DNA of 64,000 bases from Chloroflexota bacterium (GTDB taxonomy: Bacteria; Chloroflexota; Anaerolineae; UBA4142; SHND01), in assembly GCA_004295045.1 (NCBI GenBank), contig SHND01000035.1, forward strand, positions 42,546-106,545. Reading direction: 5' to 3'. How positions within the stretch are numbered: the first letter of the stretch is position 1; each line of letters begins with the position of its first letter. A model generated the notes under the pieces. That model was not told the DNA's origin. It made no database searches and worked only from the letters and a program-made list of their open reading frames with translations. The translations under genes were made by a program, and so were the position numbers. Positions 33,201-41,764 of the stretch are shown here, one piece after another.

Positions 33201-34174
33201 TACGATTCGTTGGATTCTTGCAACTGCGCGAGCTGGCGCTGTTCGCGGCGTTGGGCAATGATCGAGGCGACAATCGCAATCGTCAGCGTAATTGCAATCA
33301 CTGCCAGCGAAACAATAATCGGAATTTCAATGTGGATTCCAACGAAATCAAACATGCCAACGAGCATTTTCACGCCGACAAAACCAAGCACAAAGGACAA
33401 ACCTGTTTTGAGATAGCGAAAACTGCCCAGCACTCCCGCCAGTAAAAAGTATAACGCGCGTAATCCCAAGATCGCAAAGACATTTGAGGTGAACACAATA
33501 AAGGGATCGGTAGTAATCGCAAAAATCGCGGGAATGGAATCGAGCGCAAAGATCACGTCCGTCGTTTCAATGACGAGCAGTACGATAAACAACGGCGTTG
33601 CCATCAAGATGCCCGCGTGCCGCGTAAAAAATTTCGTGCCCTCAAATTCTTTGGTGACGGGCATGATGCGGCGAAAGAGGTTGACGATTGGATTTTTTTC
33701 AGGATGAACGCCCTCTTCTTTTTGCGTCCCCAATTTGTACGCCGTAAAAATGAGGAATGCGCCAAAGATGTAAATGACCCACTCAAATTGGTGGATCAAC
33801 GCGGCGCCGAGAAAGATCAAAGTGCCGCGCAAGATCAAGGCGCCGAGAATGCCGAGAAACAAAACGCGATGTTGAAATTTTTGGGGAACCTGAAAATACG
33901 CAAAGATGACGACGAATACGAAAATGTTGTCAACGGACAGCGCCTTTTCAATGATGTATCCGGTGAAAAATTCCAAGCCCGCCGTAGTGCCGCGTTCAAA
34001 AAAGACAAAGGCATTAAAGGCGAGCGCAATACCAATCCAAAAGATACTAGTCCAAAACGCTTCTTTGGTTTTGATTTCATGTGGATTGCGATTGATGACG
34101 AAAAGATCGAGCGCGAGCAAAAACGCGATCAATCCGCCAAACGCGAGCCACATACTTGGACCATTGAGAATCAT
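33200..34174 (-). CDS. TerC family integral membrane protein
   Basis: A 324-residue protein with about nine TM helices and the TerC/Alx signatures LALDLFVINRNPHEI, FFTGYIIEKALSVDNIFVF, RVLFLGILGALILRG, VIETTDVIFALDSIPAIFAIT and FTSNVFAILGLRALYFLLAG. The acidic residues in EKALSVDN and ETTDVIFALDS are those thought to handle metal ions such as manganese. Export of a metal, or metallation support for secreted proteins, is the likely role. It is the first gene of a two-gene operon with moaD-moaE. Confidence 0.9.
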   Translation of the reverse strand: MILNGPSMWLAFGGLIAFLLALDLFVINRNPHEIKTKEAFWTSIFWIGIALAFNAFVFFERGTTAGLEFFTGYIIEKALSVDNIFVFVVIFAYFQVPQKFQHRVLFLGILGALILRGTLIFLGAALIHQFEWVIYIFGAFLIFTAYKLGTQKEEGVHPEKNPIVNLFRRIMPVTKEFEGTKFFTRHAGILMATPLFIVLLVIETTDVIFALDSIPAIFAITTDPFIVFTSNVFAILGLRALYFLLAGVLGSFRYLKTGLSFVLGFVGVKMLVGMFDFVGIHIEIPIIVSLAVIAITLTIAIVASIIAQRREQRQLAQLQESNES

Positions 34175-34208
34175 GAACGTACTCCGAGGGACATTTTAGT
34201 AACAGGGA

Positions 34209-34271
34209 ACGAGCGGTGTCAAATGTTGCAACCGCTCCCTTCGCCGCGACCACGCAAATGCGGCATTATAT
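34209..34271 (-). promoter_or_regulatory. -10 box and leader hairpin of terC
   Basis: TATAAT (34271-34266, minus strand) is followed by a leader in which GGGAGCGGTTG can pair with the downstream CACCGCTCGTTCCC (34209-34243), then GGAG 9 bp before the ATG. A manganese riboswitch was considered and not supported. Confidence 0.45.
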
Positions 34272-34399
34272 TGAGTAGGAGAGCGACGTTGTACCTTACG
34301 TGGTGAAACGCGCGGCGTTACGCAGGAAAATGAATTTTTGATGAATAATTTATTCTATCAGACGCGTCGAAAAATGTAAATAGAAATTTAGTAAAAAAA

Positions 34400-34441
34400 G
34401 CGCGCGATTCATCGCAGTTTGAATCACGATGAATCGCGCGC
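34400..34441 (-). terminator. Rho-independent terminator of pnp
   Basis: GCGCGCGATTCATCG / CGATGAATCGCGCGC is a perfect 15-bp stem with a 12-nt loop. On the minus strand it is followed by seven T. It lies 20 bp past the pnp stop. Confidence 0.92.
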
Positions 34442-34460
34442 GGGAATTCTTTTTAATTGT

Positions 34461-36728
34461 TTAGCGACGCGGGGGATTATCGCGGCGCGGGCGGTCGTAA
34501 TTGCTGCGTCCGCCGCTGCTGCGATTTCCGCCGCGATTCTGTCCGCCGCGATCTCCATCGCGGCGCGGACCGCGTGAGCCGCCGCTGCGTTCGCCGCCGC
34601 CACTGCCGAGTTTGGGGTCGGCTTCGCGGGCTTGCTCGACCGTCCATCCTTCCAACACCGCGCGTCGCGACAAGCGAATCTTGCCTTGCGCGTCAATGTC
34701 GGTGATCATCACCATCACATCATCGCCCTCTTTGACGACATCGCGCGGGTCTTTGACTTGATAGTCCGCGAGCTGCGAAACATGCACCAGCCCGTCAATC
34801 CCCGGCGCAATTTCGACAAACACGCCAAATTCGGCGAGCCGCACCACCTTGCCCGTGTAAATCGAGCCGAGTTTCGGCGATTCGGTCATGGCGCGAATGC
34901 GTTCCATCACACTCGCCGTGCCTTCGCCGCTTACGCCGGCAATGAAAACGGTGCCGTCTTCTTCGACATCAATCTTGACCGCAAACTCTTCTTGCAAGCC
35001 GCGAATCGTTTTTCCGCCGGGACCAATGAGCGCGCCGATTTTTTCTTGGTCAATTTTGATCGTTTGAATGCGCGGCGCGTATTGTGAAAGTTCTGCGCGC
35101 GGTTCGGCAATCGTGTCGGTAATCACCTTCAAAATTTGCATCCGCGCGTCTTTTGCTTGTGCCAACGCTTCTTTCAAAATGGATGGCGAAACGCCTTGCA
35201 ATTTCAAATCGAGTTGCAGCGCGGTGATGCCCATGCTCGTCCCCGCGACTTTGAAATCCATGTCGCCGAGTCCGTCTTCCATGCCGAGAATGTCGGTGAG
35301 GATCGCGTAACGTTCGCCTTCTGTGACAAGCCCCATCGCAATTCCGGCAACGGGCGCGCTAATCGGCACTCCCGCGTCCATCAACGCGAGGGTTGAACCG
35401 CAGACACTTGCCATCGAAGTCGAACCATTCGACGACATCACTTCGGACACCAGACGAATGGTGTACGGAAATTCTTGTTCAGTGGGAATGACGGCAACGA
35501 GGGCTCGTTCGGCAAGCGCGCCGTGTCCGATTTCGCGGCGTCCGGGTCCGCGCATCGGACGCGTTTCGCCGACAGAGTACGGCGGAAAATTATAGTGGTG
35601 CAAGTAGCGCTTTGAATCATCGGGGTCGAGCGTGTCAATTTTTTGCGCCTCACTCGGCATCCCCAATGTCGCAATCGTCAGCACTTGGGTTTCGCCGCGT
35701 TGAAACAAACCGGTGCCGTGCGCGCGGGGCAATAGTCCAACTTCGGCAGAAAGCGGACGCACCGTTTTGGTATCGCGTCCATCCACGCGTTTGTTTTCGT
35801 TGAGAATCATCCCGCGCACTTGATTTTTTACTTCGGCATCTACAGCGGACGCAACATCGGCGAGCGGATATTTGTCGCCCGCTTCGTTTTGAATCTCTTG
35901 CGTGACGGAATCGAGCGCGCCGCCGCGTTCCGATTTGCCGTAACCACTGTTGAGGATGGTGTTGATTTGCGGCGCGAGTTTTTCGTGTACGAAATGTTTG
36001 ATTTCTTCGCCGACAGTGAAAAGCGGCACAGTTGTTTTTGGTTTGCCGATTTCGGCGCGCATTTTTTCTTGCAAGTCAATGAGGGGTTGAAATGCCGCGT
36101 GCCCCGCGTGAATGGCTTCGTACATCAATTCTTCGGTGACTTCGCTCGCGCCCGCTTCAATCATAATCACCGCGTCGCGTGTGCCAGCCAAACGCAAATC
36201 GAGAATGGACTGTTCCATTTGCGAAACGGTAGGATTCATTACAAAGCGCCCGTCCACGTAACCGACGCGCACCGCGCCAACGGGTCCGTGGAACGGAATG
36301 TCGCTGATGGTGAGCGCCGCGCTTGCGCCGATGATGGACATGATGTCAATGAAATGTTCTTGATCGGCAGAAAGCGCGGTCATCACAATTTGCACATCGT
36401 TCCTCATTCCTTTAGGGAACAACGGACGAATGGGGCGGTCCGTCAAACGACAAATGAGAATCGCGTTTTCGGATGCTTTGCCTTCGCGTTTGAAAAACGA
36501 GCCGGGGATTTTGCCCGCGGCGTAGAGCCGTTCTTCGTAATCTACGGTGAGCGGAAAAAAGTCCGCGCCTTCACGCGGCTTTGCCGCCATCGTCGCGGTG
36601 GACAAGATGATGGTGTCGCTTTGGCGTACCGTCACCGCACCGTTGGCTTGAAATGCCAAACGTCCGGCTTCGATTGTGAATTCTTCTTCGCCGACGCGGG
36701 TGCTGTATTTGTAAATATTTTGAGACAT
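34461..36728 (-). CDS. pnp: Polynucleotide phosphorylase
   Basis: A 755-residue 3'-to-5' exoribonuclease. The first RNase PH domain spans ~10-140 (IILSTATMAAKPREGADFFP), a helical domain ~150-240, and the second catalytic RNase PH domain ~315-535 (GTGLFQRGETQVL; LMDAGVPISAPVAGIAMGL; DGLGDMDFKVAGTSMGITALQLD). A KH domain (IGALIGPGGKTIRGL) and an S1 domain (GKVVRLAEFGVFVEIAPGIDGLVHVSQ) follow. The last ~50 residues are Gly/Arg-rich with GGERSGG and RGG-like boxes, an uncommon extension that probably binds RNA. A strong SD (TTGGAGG) precedes the start. rpsO lies upstream on the same strand, the classic order. Confidence 0.96.
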   Translation of the reverse strand: MSQNIYKYSTRVGEEEFTIEAGRLAFQANGAVTVRQSDTIILSTATMAAKPREGADFFPLTVDYEERLYAAGKIPGSFFKREGKASENAILICRLTDRPIRPLFPKGMRNDVQIVMTALSADQEHFIDIMSIIGASAALTISDIPFHGPVGAVRVGYVDGRFVMNPTVSQMEQSILDLRLAGTRDAVIMIEAGASEVTEELMYEAIHAGHAAFQPLIDLQEKMRAEIGKPKTTVPLFTVGEEIKHFVHEKLAPQINTILNSGYGKSERGGALDSVTQEIQNEAGDKYPLADVASAVDAEVKNQVRGMILNENKRVDGRDTKTVRPLSAEVGLLPRAHGTGLFQRGETQVLTIATLGMPSEAQKIDTLDPDDSKRYLHHYNFPPYSVGETRPMRGPGRREIGHGALAERALVAVIPTEQEFPYTIRLVSEVMSSNGSTSMASVCGSTLALMDAGVPISAPVAGIAMGLVTEGERYAILTDILGMEDGLGDMDFKVAGTSMGITALQLDLKLQGVSPSILKEALAQAKDARMQILKVITDTIAEPRAELSQYAPRIQTIKIDQEKIGALIGPGGKTIRGLQEEFAVKIDVEEDGTVFIAGVSGEGTASVMERIRAMTESPKLGSIYTGKVVRLAEFGVFVEIAPGIDGLVHVSQLADYQVKDPRDVVKEGDDVMVMITDIDAQGKIRLSRRAVLEGWTVEQAREADPKLGSGGGERSGGSRGPRRDGDRGGQNRGGNRSSGGRSNYDRPRRDNPPRR

Positions 36729-36749
36729 GAAAAAACCTCCAAGGGTTTT

Positions 36750-36833
36750 AGCAGAGCGCAGATAGCGGCGCTGATTACAGCGCGATGGCAGATGGCAAGG
36801 CGCGCTCTGCTATTCGCTATCGGCTATTTGCTG
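36750..36833. repeat. Stuttering repeat hairpin, GCTATY words, in the pnp leader
   Basis: AGCAGAGCGCAGATAGCGGC (36750-36769) pairs with GCGCTCTGCTATTCGCTATC (36803-36822) and following words (GGCTATTTGCTG). The words match those at 55831-55910 and 17228-17250. Confidence 0.7.
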
Positions 36834-36870
36834 TTTTTGCCCGTCGGAGGTCAGGAGCTGGAAGTTGAAG

Positions 36871-36905
36871 TTTAGAAATCAGAGATTAGAGATTTGAAAT
36901 TGAAA
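36871..36905. repeat. Stuttering repeat, AGAGATT words
   Basis: TTTAGAAATCAGAGATTAGA continuing GATTTGAAATTG: degenerate GAGATT/GAAATC words like those at 30415-30459, here without an obvious second arm. Confidence 0.45.
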
Positions 36906-37060
36906 AGTAACCAAAGCGCCGAGTTACTTTACAGGTTCAAAGTTCCAATCGCTAAAACCCAATTCCCAAATCCTGCGCGCTGCGACGGACGTTTATTATT
37001 TGTATGTTGCAGGAAATTACACTATGTTACGTTTTGATCTGCAATTTACCTCTTTACAAA

Positions 37061-37097
37061 CAAACGAGTAGATGGCAAATGACCATCTACTCGTTTG
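37061..37097 (-). terminator. Rho-independent terminator of rpsO
   Basis: CAAACGAGTAGATGG / CCATCTACTCGTTTG is a perfect 15-bp stem with a 7-nt loop, followed on the minus strand by TTTGTAAAG. It lies 10 bp past the rpsO stop. Confidence 0.88.
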
Positions 37098-37106
37098 ACA
37101 TGCTGC

Positions 37107-37376
37107 TTATTTGCGCAAGCCCAATCGTTCGATGATCTGCTTGTAGCGGGATGCGTCTTTTTTCGAAAGATATGTCAAGTGGCGGCGGCGTTCCCCGACC
37201 ATCTTGAGCAAGCCGCGACGCGAATGATTGTCATGTTTATGCGCTTTCAGATGTTCAACCAACTGGTTAATTCGCGTCGTGAGTAAAGCAATTTGTACCT
37301 CGGGCGAGCCGGTATCCGTTGTATGGATGTGGTACTGTCCCATAACGGCGGTCTTTTCCGCCTTTTTGAGCGACAT
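37107..37376 (-). CDS. rpsO: 30S ribosomal protein S15
   Basis: The 89-residue S15 is of standard length. It has the rRNA-binding signature [20 protein letters not shown], then [29 protein letters not shown], and ends IIERLGLRK. It nucleates the platform of the small subunit. ATG 37376 has GGAG upstream; the longer frame (from 37427) lies in the leader. It has its own promoter and terminator, with pnp downstream. Confidence 0.97.
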   Translation of the reverse strand: MSLKKAEKTAVMGQYHIHTTDTGSPEVQIALLTTRINQLVEHLKAHKHDNHSRRGLLKMVGERRRHLTYLSKKDASRYKQIIERLGLRK

Positions 37377-37494
37377 TCCCTGCTCCTCTATAGATGCTGT
37401 GCATCTGATGAAACAACGGCGGGACACTTGTGCCGCCGTCAGAGTTCCTAACCTGAATTGGCGGGATTATAGCATCGAGCCGCGTTTTGGGCAA
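37377..37494 (-). promoter_or_regulatory. rpsO promoter and structured leader
   Basis: TTGCCC (37494-37489), a 17-bp spacer and TGC-TATAAT (TATAAT 37471-37466) give an ~83-nt leader. It can fold into GACGGCGG / CCGCCGTT (37440-37433 with 37422-37415) and GATGC-ACA-GCATC (37405-37393), just before the SD. S15 of several bacteria represses its own translation through such leaders, so this is an autoregulation candidate. Confidence 0.65.
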
Positions 37495-37524
37495 ATTGCA
37501 CAAAAAGTTTCGCTTTTTGAGATG

Positions 37525-39531
37525 CTATTTTGATTGGCTCACCATCTCTTTTTCCTGCAAAAACTGTTTGGCAGCCACCACTTGCGGCCCGTCGCCAATG
37601 ATGCCGATAATGTCACCACTTTGAAATCGAAACGCCGATTTTGGATTCGCAAAAATATCGTCGCCGCGTTTGATGGCAATGATCGACGCGCCCGTCTGAT
37701 CACGAATTCCGGCAGTGGCAACCGTCTGATTGATCAAGGCGCTATTCGAACCGACCTCATGCCAAACGATTTCCATTCCGCGAAAGGCGTAAAGTAACTG
37801 CTCCAGCAAACTATATTCATCTGTGGACGAGATTTCGACGTCATAGTGATCGCGGCGCACAATGTCGGTGTATTGCTGCACCTGAAGCGGCGGCAAACCC
37901 AAACGCAAAAGCGTATGCCGCACGATTTCCAGTCCGCCTTCGAGTTCGGGATGAATCACATCTTGCGCGCCCATTTCCGCAAGGCGCAGCACTCCCGCTT
38001 GCGTTCCCGCGCGCGCAATGATCGGGAGTTCGGGCGCAATTTTGCGCGCGGAAGCGACGACCACTTCGGCAGTGGCTTCGTCAGGCACCGTCACCACGAG
38101 GGCGCGCGCGTGCGGCAAACTTGCATGTTTTAACACTTCGGAATTTGCCGCGTCGCCAAATAACGTGGGAACGCCCATCTTATCCAATTCGGCGACGCGT
38201 TCCGCTGTCGCATCCACCACAAGGCGCGGAATTTTCAGATGCTCCAAAACATCTACGACGTGATGCCCGACGCGTCCGTACCCCACAATAACCACGTGGT
38301 TATCAAGATGTTCCGGGGACGCGGGCGCGGGTCCATGCCTGTCCAGTCGTTTCCACAACGCCGGATGTCGTTTCAACCAATTTTCAGTCGGCTGGACCGC
38401 GCGAAAGACGAGCGGATTTGCGATGATGGAAAGCACCGCGCACGCCAGAATGAGCGAGTACTGGTCTGAATTCAGCAAGCGCAGAGACAGCGCCGAAGTC
38501 CCCAACAGGAACGAAAACTCGCCAATCTGGCTGCGTCCCGCCCCGACAATGAGCGCCGTGCGCGCCGGATAGGGGAATACGAACGCGAGCAGCGCGGTTA
38601 GAATGGGTTTCGCTATCACGACCAGCGCGGTGACCGCCAGCACTTGCCACGCGTTCGTGACCAGATACATCGGATTGACCAGCATACCGACGGAAACAAA
38701 AAACAGAATTGAAAATACTTCGCGAAAAGGCAAAACATCCGCGCCCACCTGATAACTGGTCGTGGATTCGCTAATCGTGATGCCCGCCAAAAACGCGCCG
38801 AGCGCGAGCGACACGCCAAAAAATTCGGACGCCGCGAACGCGGTTCCCAACGCGACTACAATCACGGTCAAAATAAAAAGTTCGCGAGATTCGGTGAATG
38901 CCATGCGGACGAACAACCACGGAATAAAGCGTGTGCCAATCAATAACATCAAGCCCACAAAGATTCCGGCTTTGACCAATGTCAACAGCGTCGTTTGCAG
39001 GAGCGAATCACCTCCCTCGCCAAACGCGCGCAAGAACACGAGAATTCCAACGCTGACAATATCTTCGACCACAAGCCAGCCCACCGCCACACGCCCATGA
39101 ATCGTATTGAGGAGTCCCCTATCTTCAAGCGCGCGCAAGAGGACTACGGTGCTGGCGATAGAAATTGCCAGACCAAAAATCAAACTTGCGTCCGGCGACC
39201 AGCCCCACCACTGCGTCAAAGCAAATCCGAGCGCGGTTATCAACGCCATCTGAAGCACCGCGCCGGGCAAAGCAATGTCGCGCACCACCCAAAGGTCACG
39301 CAGCGAGAAATGGAGCCCCACGCCGAACATCAAAAAAATAATGCCGATTTCCGCCAATTCACTAATCGCGCCGACATCGCCCACAAAGCCCGGCGTAAAG
39401 GGTCCAATTACAATCCCCGCGAGCAAATAGCCCACAATCGTCGGCAATCCCAAACGGCGCGCAATCACCCCGCCTAAAAACGCTGCCACCAGCGCGACCG
39501 TGATATTGGTCAACAAATGAAATTCGGTCAT
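37525..39531 (-). CDS. Kef/RosB-type K+(Na+)/H+ antiporter with RCK N and C domains
   Basis: A 668-residue CPA2 antiporter. About 12-13 TM helices (1-~385) carry the family motifs LGLPTIVGYLLAGIVIGPF, GIIFLMFGVGLHFS, ASTVVLLRALED and VGWLVVEDIVSVGILVFL. A TrkA_N/RCK domain (~420-535) has VIVGYGRVGHHVV, an NAD-binding GxGxxG. A TrkA_C domain (~575-660) follows with VATAGIRDQTGASIIAIKRG. It exchanges monovalent cations for protons under nucleotide control. A TATAAT upstream (about 39554-39559, minus strand) fits a short leader. No partner KefF/KefG-like gene is adjacent. Confidence 0.93.
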   Translation of the reverse strand: MTEFHLLTNITVALVAAFLGGVIARRLGLPTIVGYLLAGIVIGPFTPGFVGDVGAISELAEIGIIFLMFGVGLHFSLRDLWVVRDIALPGAVLQMALITALGFALTQWWGWSPDASLIFGLAISIASTVVLLRALEDRGLLNTIHGRVAVGWLVVEDIVSVGILVFLRAFGEGGDSLLQTTLLTLVKAGIFVGLMLLIGTRFIPWLFVRMAFTESRELFILTVIVVALGTAFAASEFFGVSLALGAFLAGITISESTTSYQVGADVLPFREVFSILFFVSVGMLVNPMYLVTNAWQVLAVTALVVIAKPILTALLAFVFPYPARTALIVGAGRSQIGEFSFLLGTSALSLRLLNSDQYSLILACAVLSIIANPLVFRAVQPTENWLKRHPALWKRLDRHGPAPASPEHLDNHVVIVGYGRVGHHVVDVLEHLKIPRLVVDATAERVAELDKMGVPTLFGDAANSEVLKHASLPHARALVVTVPDEATAEVVVASARKIAPELPIIARAGTQAGVLRLAEMGAQDVIHPELEGGLEIVRHTLLRLGLPPLQVQQYTDIVRRDHYDVEISSTDEYSLLEQLLYAFRGMEIVWHEVGSNSALINQTVATAGIRDQTGASIIAIKRGDDIFANPKSAFRFQSGDIIGIIGDGPQVVAAKQFLQEKEMVSQSK

Positions 39532-39635
39532 TGCTTGCTCATTTCCATCTCGCGCGATTATAACAGCTCGGAATCCGAATAGATAGGCAAAAACGATGCT
39601 TTAAGATTTTTTTTACGTGCGTAGGAAACAAAAAG

Positions 39636-39653
39636 CCCCCTTGTTCGAGGGGG
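39636..39653 (-). terminator. Terminator after the second peptide-permease operon
   Basis: CCCCCT-tgttcg-AGGGGG: on the minus strand it reads AACCCCCTCGAACAAGGGGG then CTTTTTGTTT, about 100 bp beyond the DppC-like stop at 39752. Confidence 0.75.
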
Positions 39654-39751
39654 TTGGAATTGGTGAGATAGCTCAATCATCAGCTTTCTATTCAGCTCGC
39701 CAACGAATAAATTTCACGCGGCGGGCTGGCGCGTCAATTTTCGCAAACGCA

Positions 39752-40669
39752 TTAATTGGCTCGCAGGCGCGGGTCGAGCGCGTCGCGCAAACCATCGCCG
39801 AGGAGATTAAAACCGAGCACTGTGAGCATGATCATGAGCCCCGGAAAGAGGAGCACCCACCACGCGCCGCTGGTGAGATACTTGACGCTGTCGGCGAGCA
39901 TTGCGCCCCATTCGGGATAAGGCGGTTGTTGTCCCAAGCCGAGAAAGCCCAAAGCGGCAGTTTCCAAAATGGCGGCAGCAATCCCCAAAGTGGCAGTCAC
40001 CAGAATCGGCGAAAGACTGTTCGGAAAGACGTGTCGGGACAGAATCCGTCCGCCCTGTGCGCCCACCGCATGTGCGGCAGTGATGAATTCTTGCTGTTTG
40101 AGGGAAAGAACTGTCGAACGTGCGATGCGCGCGTAAATGGGGATGCTGACAATACTGATCGCCAGCAAAGAATTGCGCAAGCCGGGACCGATGAGCGCGA
40201 CGACGGCAATCGCGAGGAGCAGCCCGGGGAACGAAAGCAAAATATCCATTCCAAACATCAAGCCCAAATCGAGCGAGCGTCCCACATAGCCGGAGACCAG
40301 ACCAAGCACTGTCCCGATGATGACTGCGATTAATACCGCGCCAATGCCAACGCCAAGCGACGCCTGTGCGCCATGCGCGATGCGGCGCATCACATCGCGT
40401 CCTTGTTCGTCAGTGCCCATCGGATGTTCGAGCGAGGGTGGTTGCAACTGTGACGCGAGATCAGAATCGATGCGCGGGTTGTACGGAAAAAGGACCGGAA
40501 CAAAAATCGCCAGAAAAAGGAAAAAGATGACGATAACCATGCCCAATTGGGCAAGCCGATTGGACAAGAGACGCTGCCCGGCGTCACGCCACAAACTGCG
40601 CGGTGGGCGCGTCAGAGATTTGGCAACTGGCGGTGCAGTGGGGGCGGTAGTAGTGATGGAGGTGCTCAT
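39752..40669 (-). CDS. Peptide-type ABC transporter permease (DppC/OppC-like)
   Basis: A 305-residue permease with a low-complexity N-terminus (STSITTTAPTAPP), OppC_N (ilvpDAGQRLLSNRLAQLGM-like), the HPMGTDEQGRDVMRRI motif and the BPD_transp_1 loop EFITAAHAVGAQGGRILSRH, the EAA contact for an ATPase. It ends GDGLRDALDPRLRAN. The start directly abuts the stop of the partner permease (40669/40670). No ATPase genes belong to this set. It belongs with the binding protein at 41765-43555. Confidence 0.93.
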   Translation of the reverse strand: MSTSITTTAPTAPPVAKSLTRPPRSLWRDAGQRLLSNRLAQLGMVIVIFFLFLAIFVPVLFPYNPRIDSDLASQLQPPSLEHPMGTDEQGRDVMRRIAHGAQASLGVGIGAVLIAVIIGTVLGLVSGYVGRSLDLGLMFGMDILLSFPGLLLAIAVVALIGPGLRNSLLAISIVSIPIYARIARSTVLSLKQQEFITAAHAVGAQGGRILSRHVFPNSLSPILVTATLGIAAAILETAALGFLGLGQQPPYPEWGAMLADSVKYLTSGAWWVLLFPGLMIMLTVLGFNLLGDGLRDALDPRLRAN

Positions 40670-41677
40670 TTATGCATCAAGCCGTACACGCGGGTCTACG
40701 AGGGTGTAGAGAATATCCACGACCAAATTAATGAGGACAAAAATGATAGCAATCGTCAGAGTCACGCCTTGAACAATTGGATAATCGCGGGCATAAATGG
40801 CATCCACGAGCCAGCGTCCGATGCCGGGCCACGAAAAAACGGTTTCAGTCAAAATCGCGCCCGAAAGCAAGATGCCCACTTGCAGCCCGACGACTGTGAT
40901 GACGGGTAAAAGCGCGTTACGGAGGGCATGGCGCAAGATAACGCTGCGTTCCTTTAACCCCTTGGCGCGTGCTGTCCGCACATAGTCCTGATTCAATACT
41001 TCGAGCATCGAGGAACGCGTCATGCGCGCAATGATTGCCATGGGGATGGTGGCGAGCGCGACTGCGGGTAGAATGAGATGTCTAAGACCCTGCGCAAAGA
41101 GGGCGAGATTGGCTTGCAGCAAACTGTCGAGGAGGACAAGGTTGGTGATAGGTTCGTATTGTGCGTTCGCATCGAGCCGCGCTCCGGAGGGCAGCCAATG
41201 CAGTGTGACGGCAAACAAAAAGATAAGCATCAAGCCCAACCAAAAGATGGGCATGGAAACTCCGGTCAAGGCAACGACCATACTGGAGGCGTCGAACCAC
41301 GAATTGCGCTTGACGGCGGACAGGATGCCCAAAGGAATGCCGAGAAACGTGGCGACGATCATCGCGCCGAACGCCAATTCAATCGTCGCGGGGAAACGCC
41401 GAAGAATTTCGCGCGTGACGGGTTCCTGCCGCAGCACCGATGTGCCGAGGTCGCCGCGCAGCGCGTTGGCGATAAAAATCAGATATTGTTCGTAAACAGG
41501 CTTGTCCAAACCAAGCTGCGCGCGGACGCGCTCGATACTCTCCGGCGTCGCGCGTTCGCCCAGCATGACCACGGCGGGGTCGCCGGGGATCAGGCGCACA
41601 AAACCAAAGACGAGCAGGGAAACACCCAGCAGGACCAGAATTAGCGTTAACGAGCGCTTGATGAGATAACGACCCAT
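40670..41677 (-). CDS. Peptide-type ABC transporter permease (DppB/OppB-like)
   Basis: A 335-residue permease with the DppB start YLIKRSLTLILVLLGVSLLVF, IPGDPAVVMLGERAT, the QLGLDKPVYEQYL periplasmic region, six TM helices, and the EAA loop QDYVRTARAKGLKERSVILRH. It forms a heterodimeric channel with the DppC-like protein encoded immediately downstream (0 bp gap). Two hairpins (41694-41753) separate it from its binding-protein gene. Confidence 0.93.
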   Translation of the reverse strand: MGRYLIKRSLTLILVLLGVSLLVFGFVRLIPGDPAVVMLGERATPESIERVRAQLGLDKPVYEQYLIFIANALRGDLGTSVLRQEPVTREILRRFPATIELAFGAMIVATFLGIPLGILSAVKRNSWFDASSMVVALTGVSMPIFWLGLMLIFLFAVTLHWLPSGARLDANAQYEPITNLVLLDSLLQANLALFAQGLRHLILPAVALATIPMAIIARMTRSSMLEVLNQDYVRTARAKGLKERSVILRHALRNALLPVITVVGLQVGILLSGAILTETVFSWPGIGRWLVDAIYARDYPIVQGVTLTIAIIFVLINLVVDILYTLVDPRVRLDA

Positions 41678-41693
41678 GATGGTGGAAAGTCCT

Positions 41694-41753
41694 CAGACTT
41701 GGTTTTGCAAAACTCCAAGTCTGAAAGAGGGGTGAGGAGGATTTCCTCACCCC
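41694..41753 (-). promoter_or_regulatory. Two intercistronic hairpins between binding-protein and permease genes
   Basis: GGGGTGAGGA / TCCTCACCCC (41729-41738 with 41744-41753) and CAGACTTGG / CCAAGTCTG (41694-41702 with 41715-41723) have no T-run. They probably stabilise the upstream mRNA end or partly stop transcription, keeping the binding protein in excess. Confidence 0.7.
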
Positions 41754-41764
41754 CTGTTGGTGCA

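Larger units (their letters stand above)
36729..37060 (-). other. rpsO-pnp intergenic region with two repeat elements
   Basis: No gene is seen in this stretch. Going upstream from pnp it holds an SD, the TGCTAT repeat hairpin (36750-36833), a GAGATT-type repeat (36871-36905) and about 150 bp of unremarkable sequence up to the rpsO terminator. No convincing promoter was found. The hairpin just upstream of the pnp SD could serve as a processing or control structure, as leader hairpins do for pnp in other bacteria. Confidence 0.5.

Noticed and set aside
34175..34330. Manganese (yybP-ykoY) riboswitch in front of terC
   Set aside because: TerC/Alx genes often have one, but I could not find the conserved GGGGAGUA-type loop pair in the minus-strand leader; only a simple hairpin is seen.
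35820..36875. 351-codon open frame on the + strand
   Set aside because: It lies antisense to pnp, a certain gene; the frame stays open because of GC-rich codon bias.
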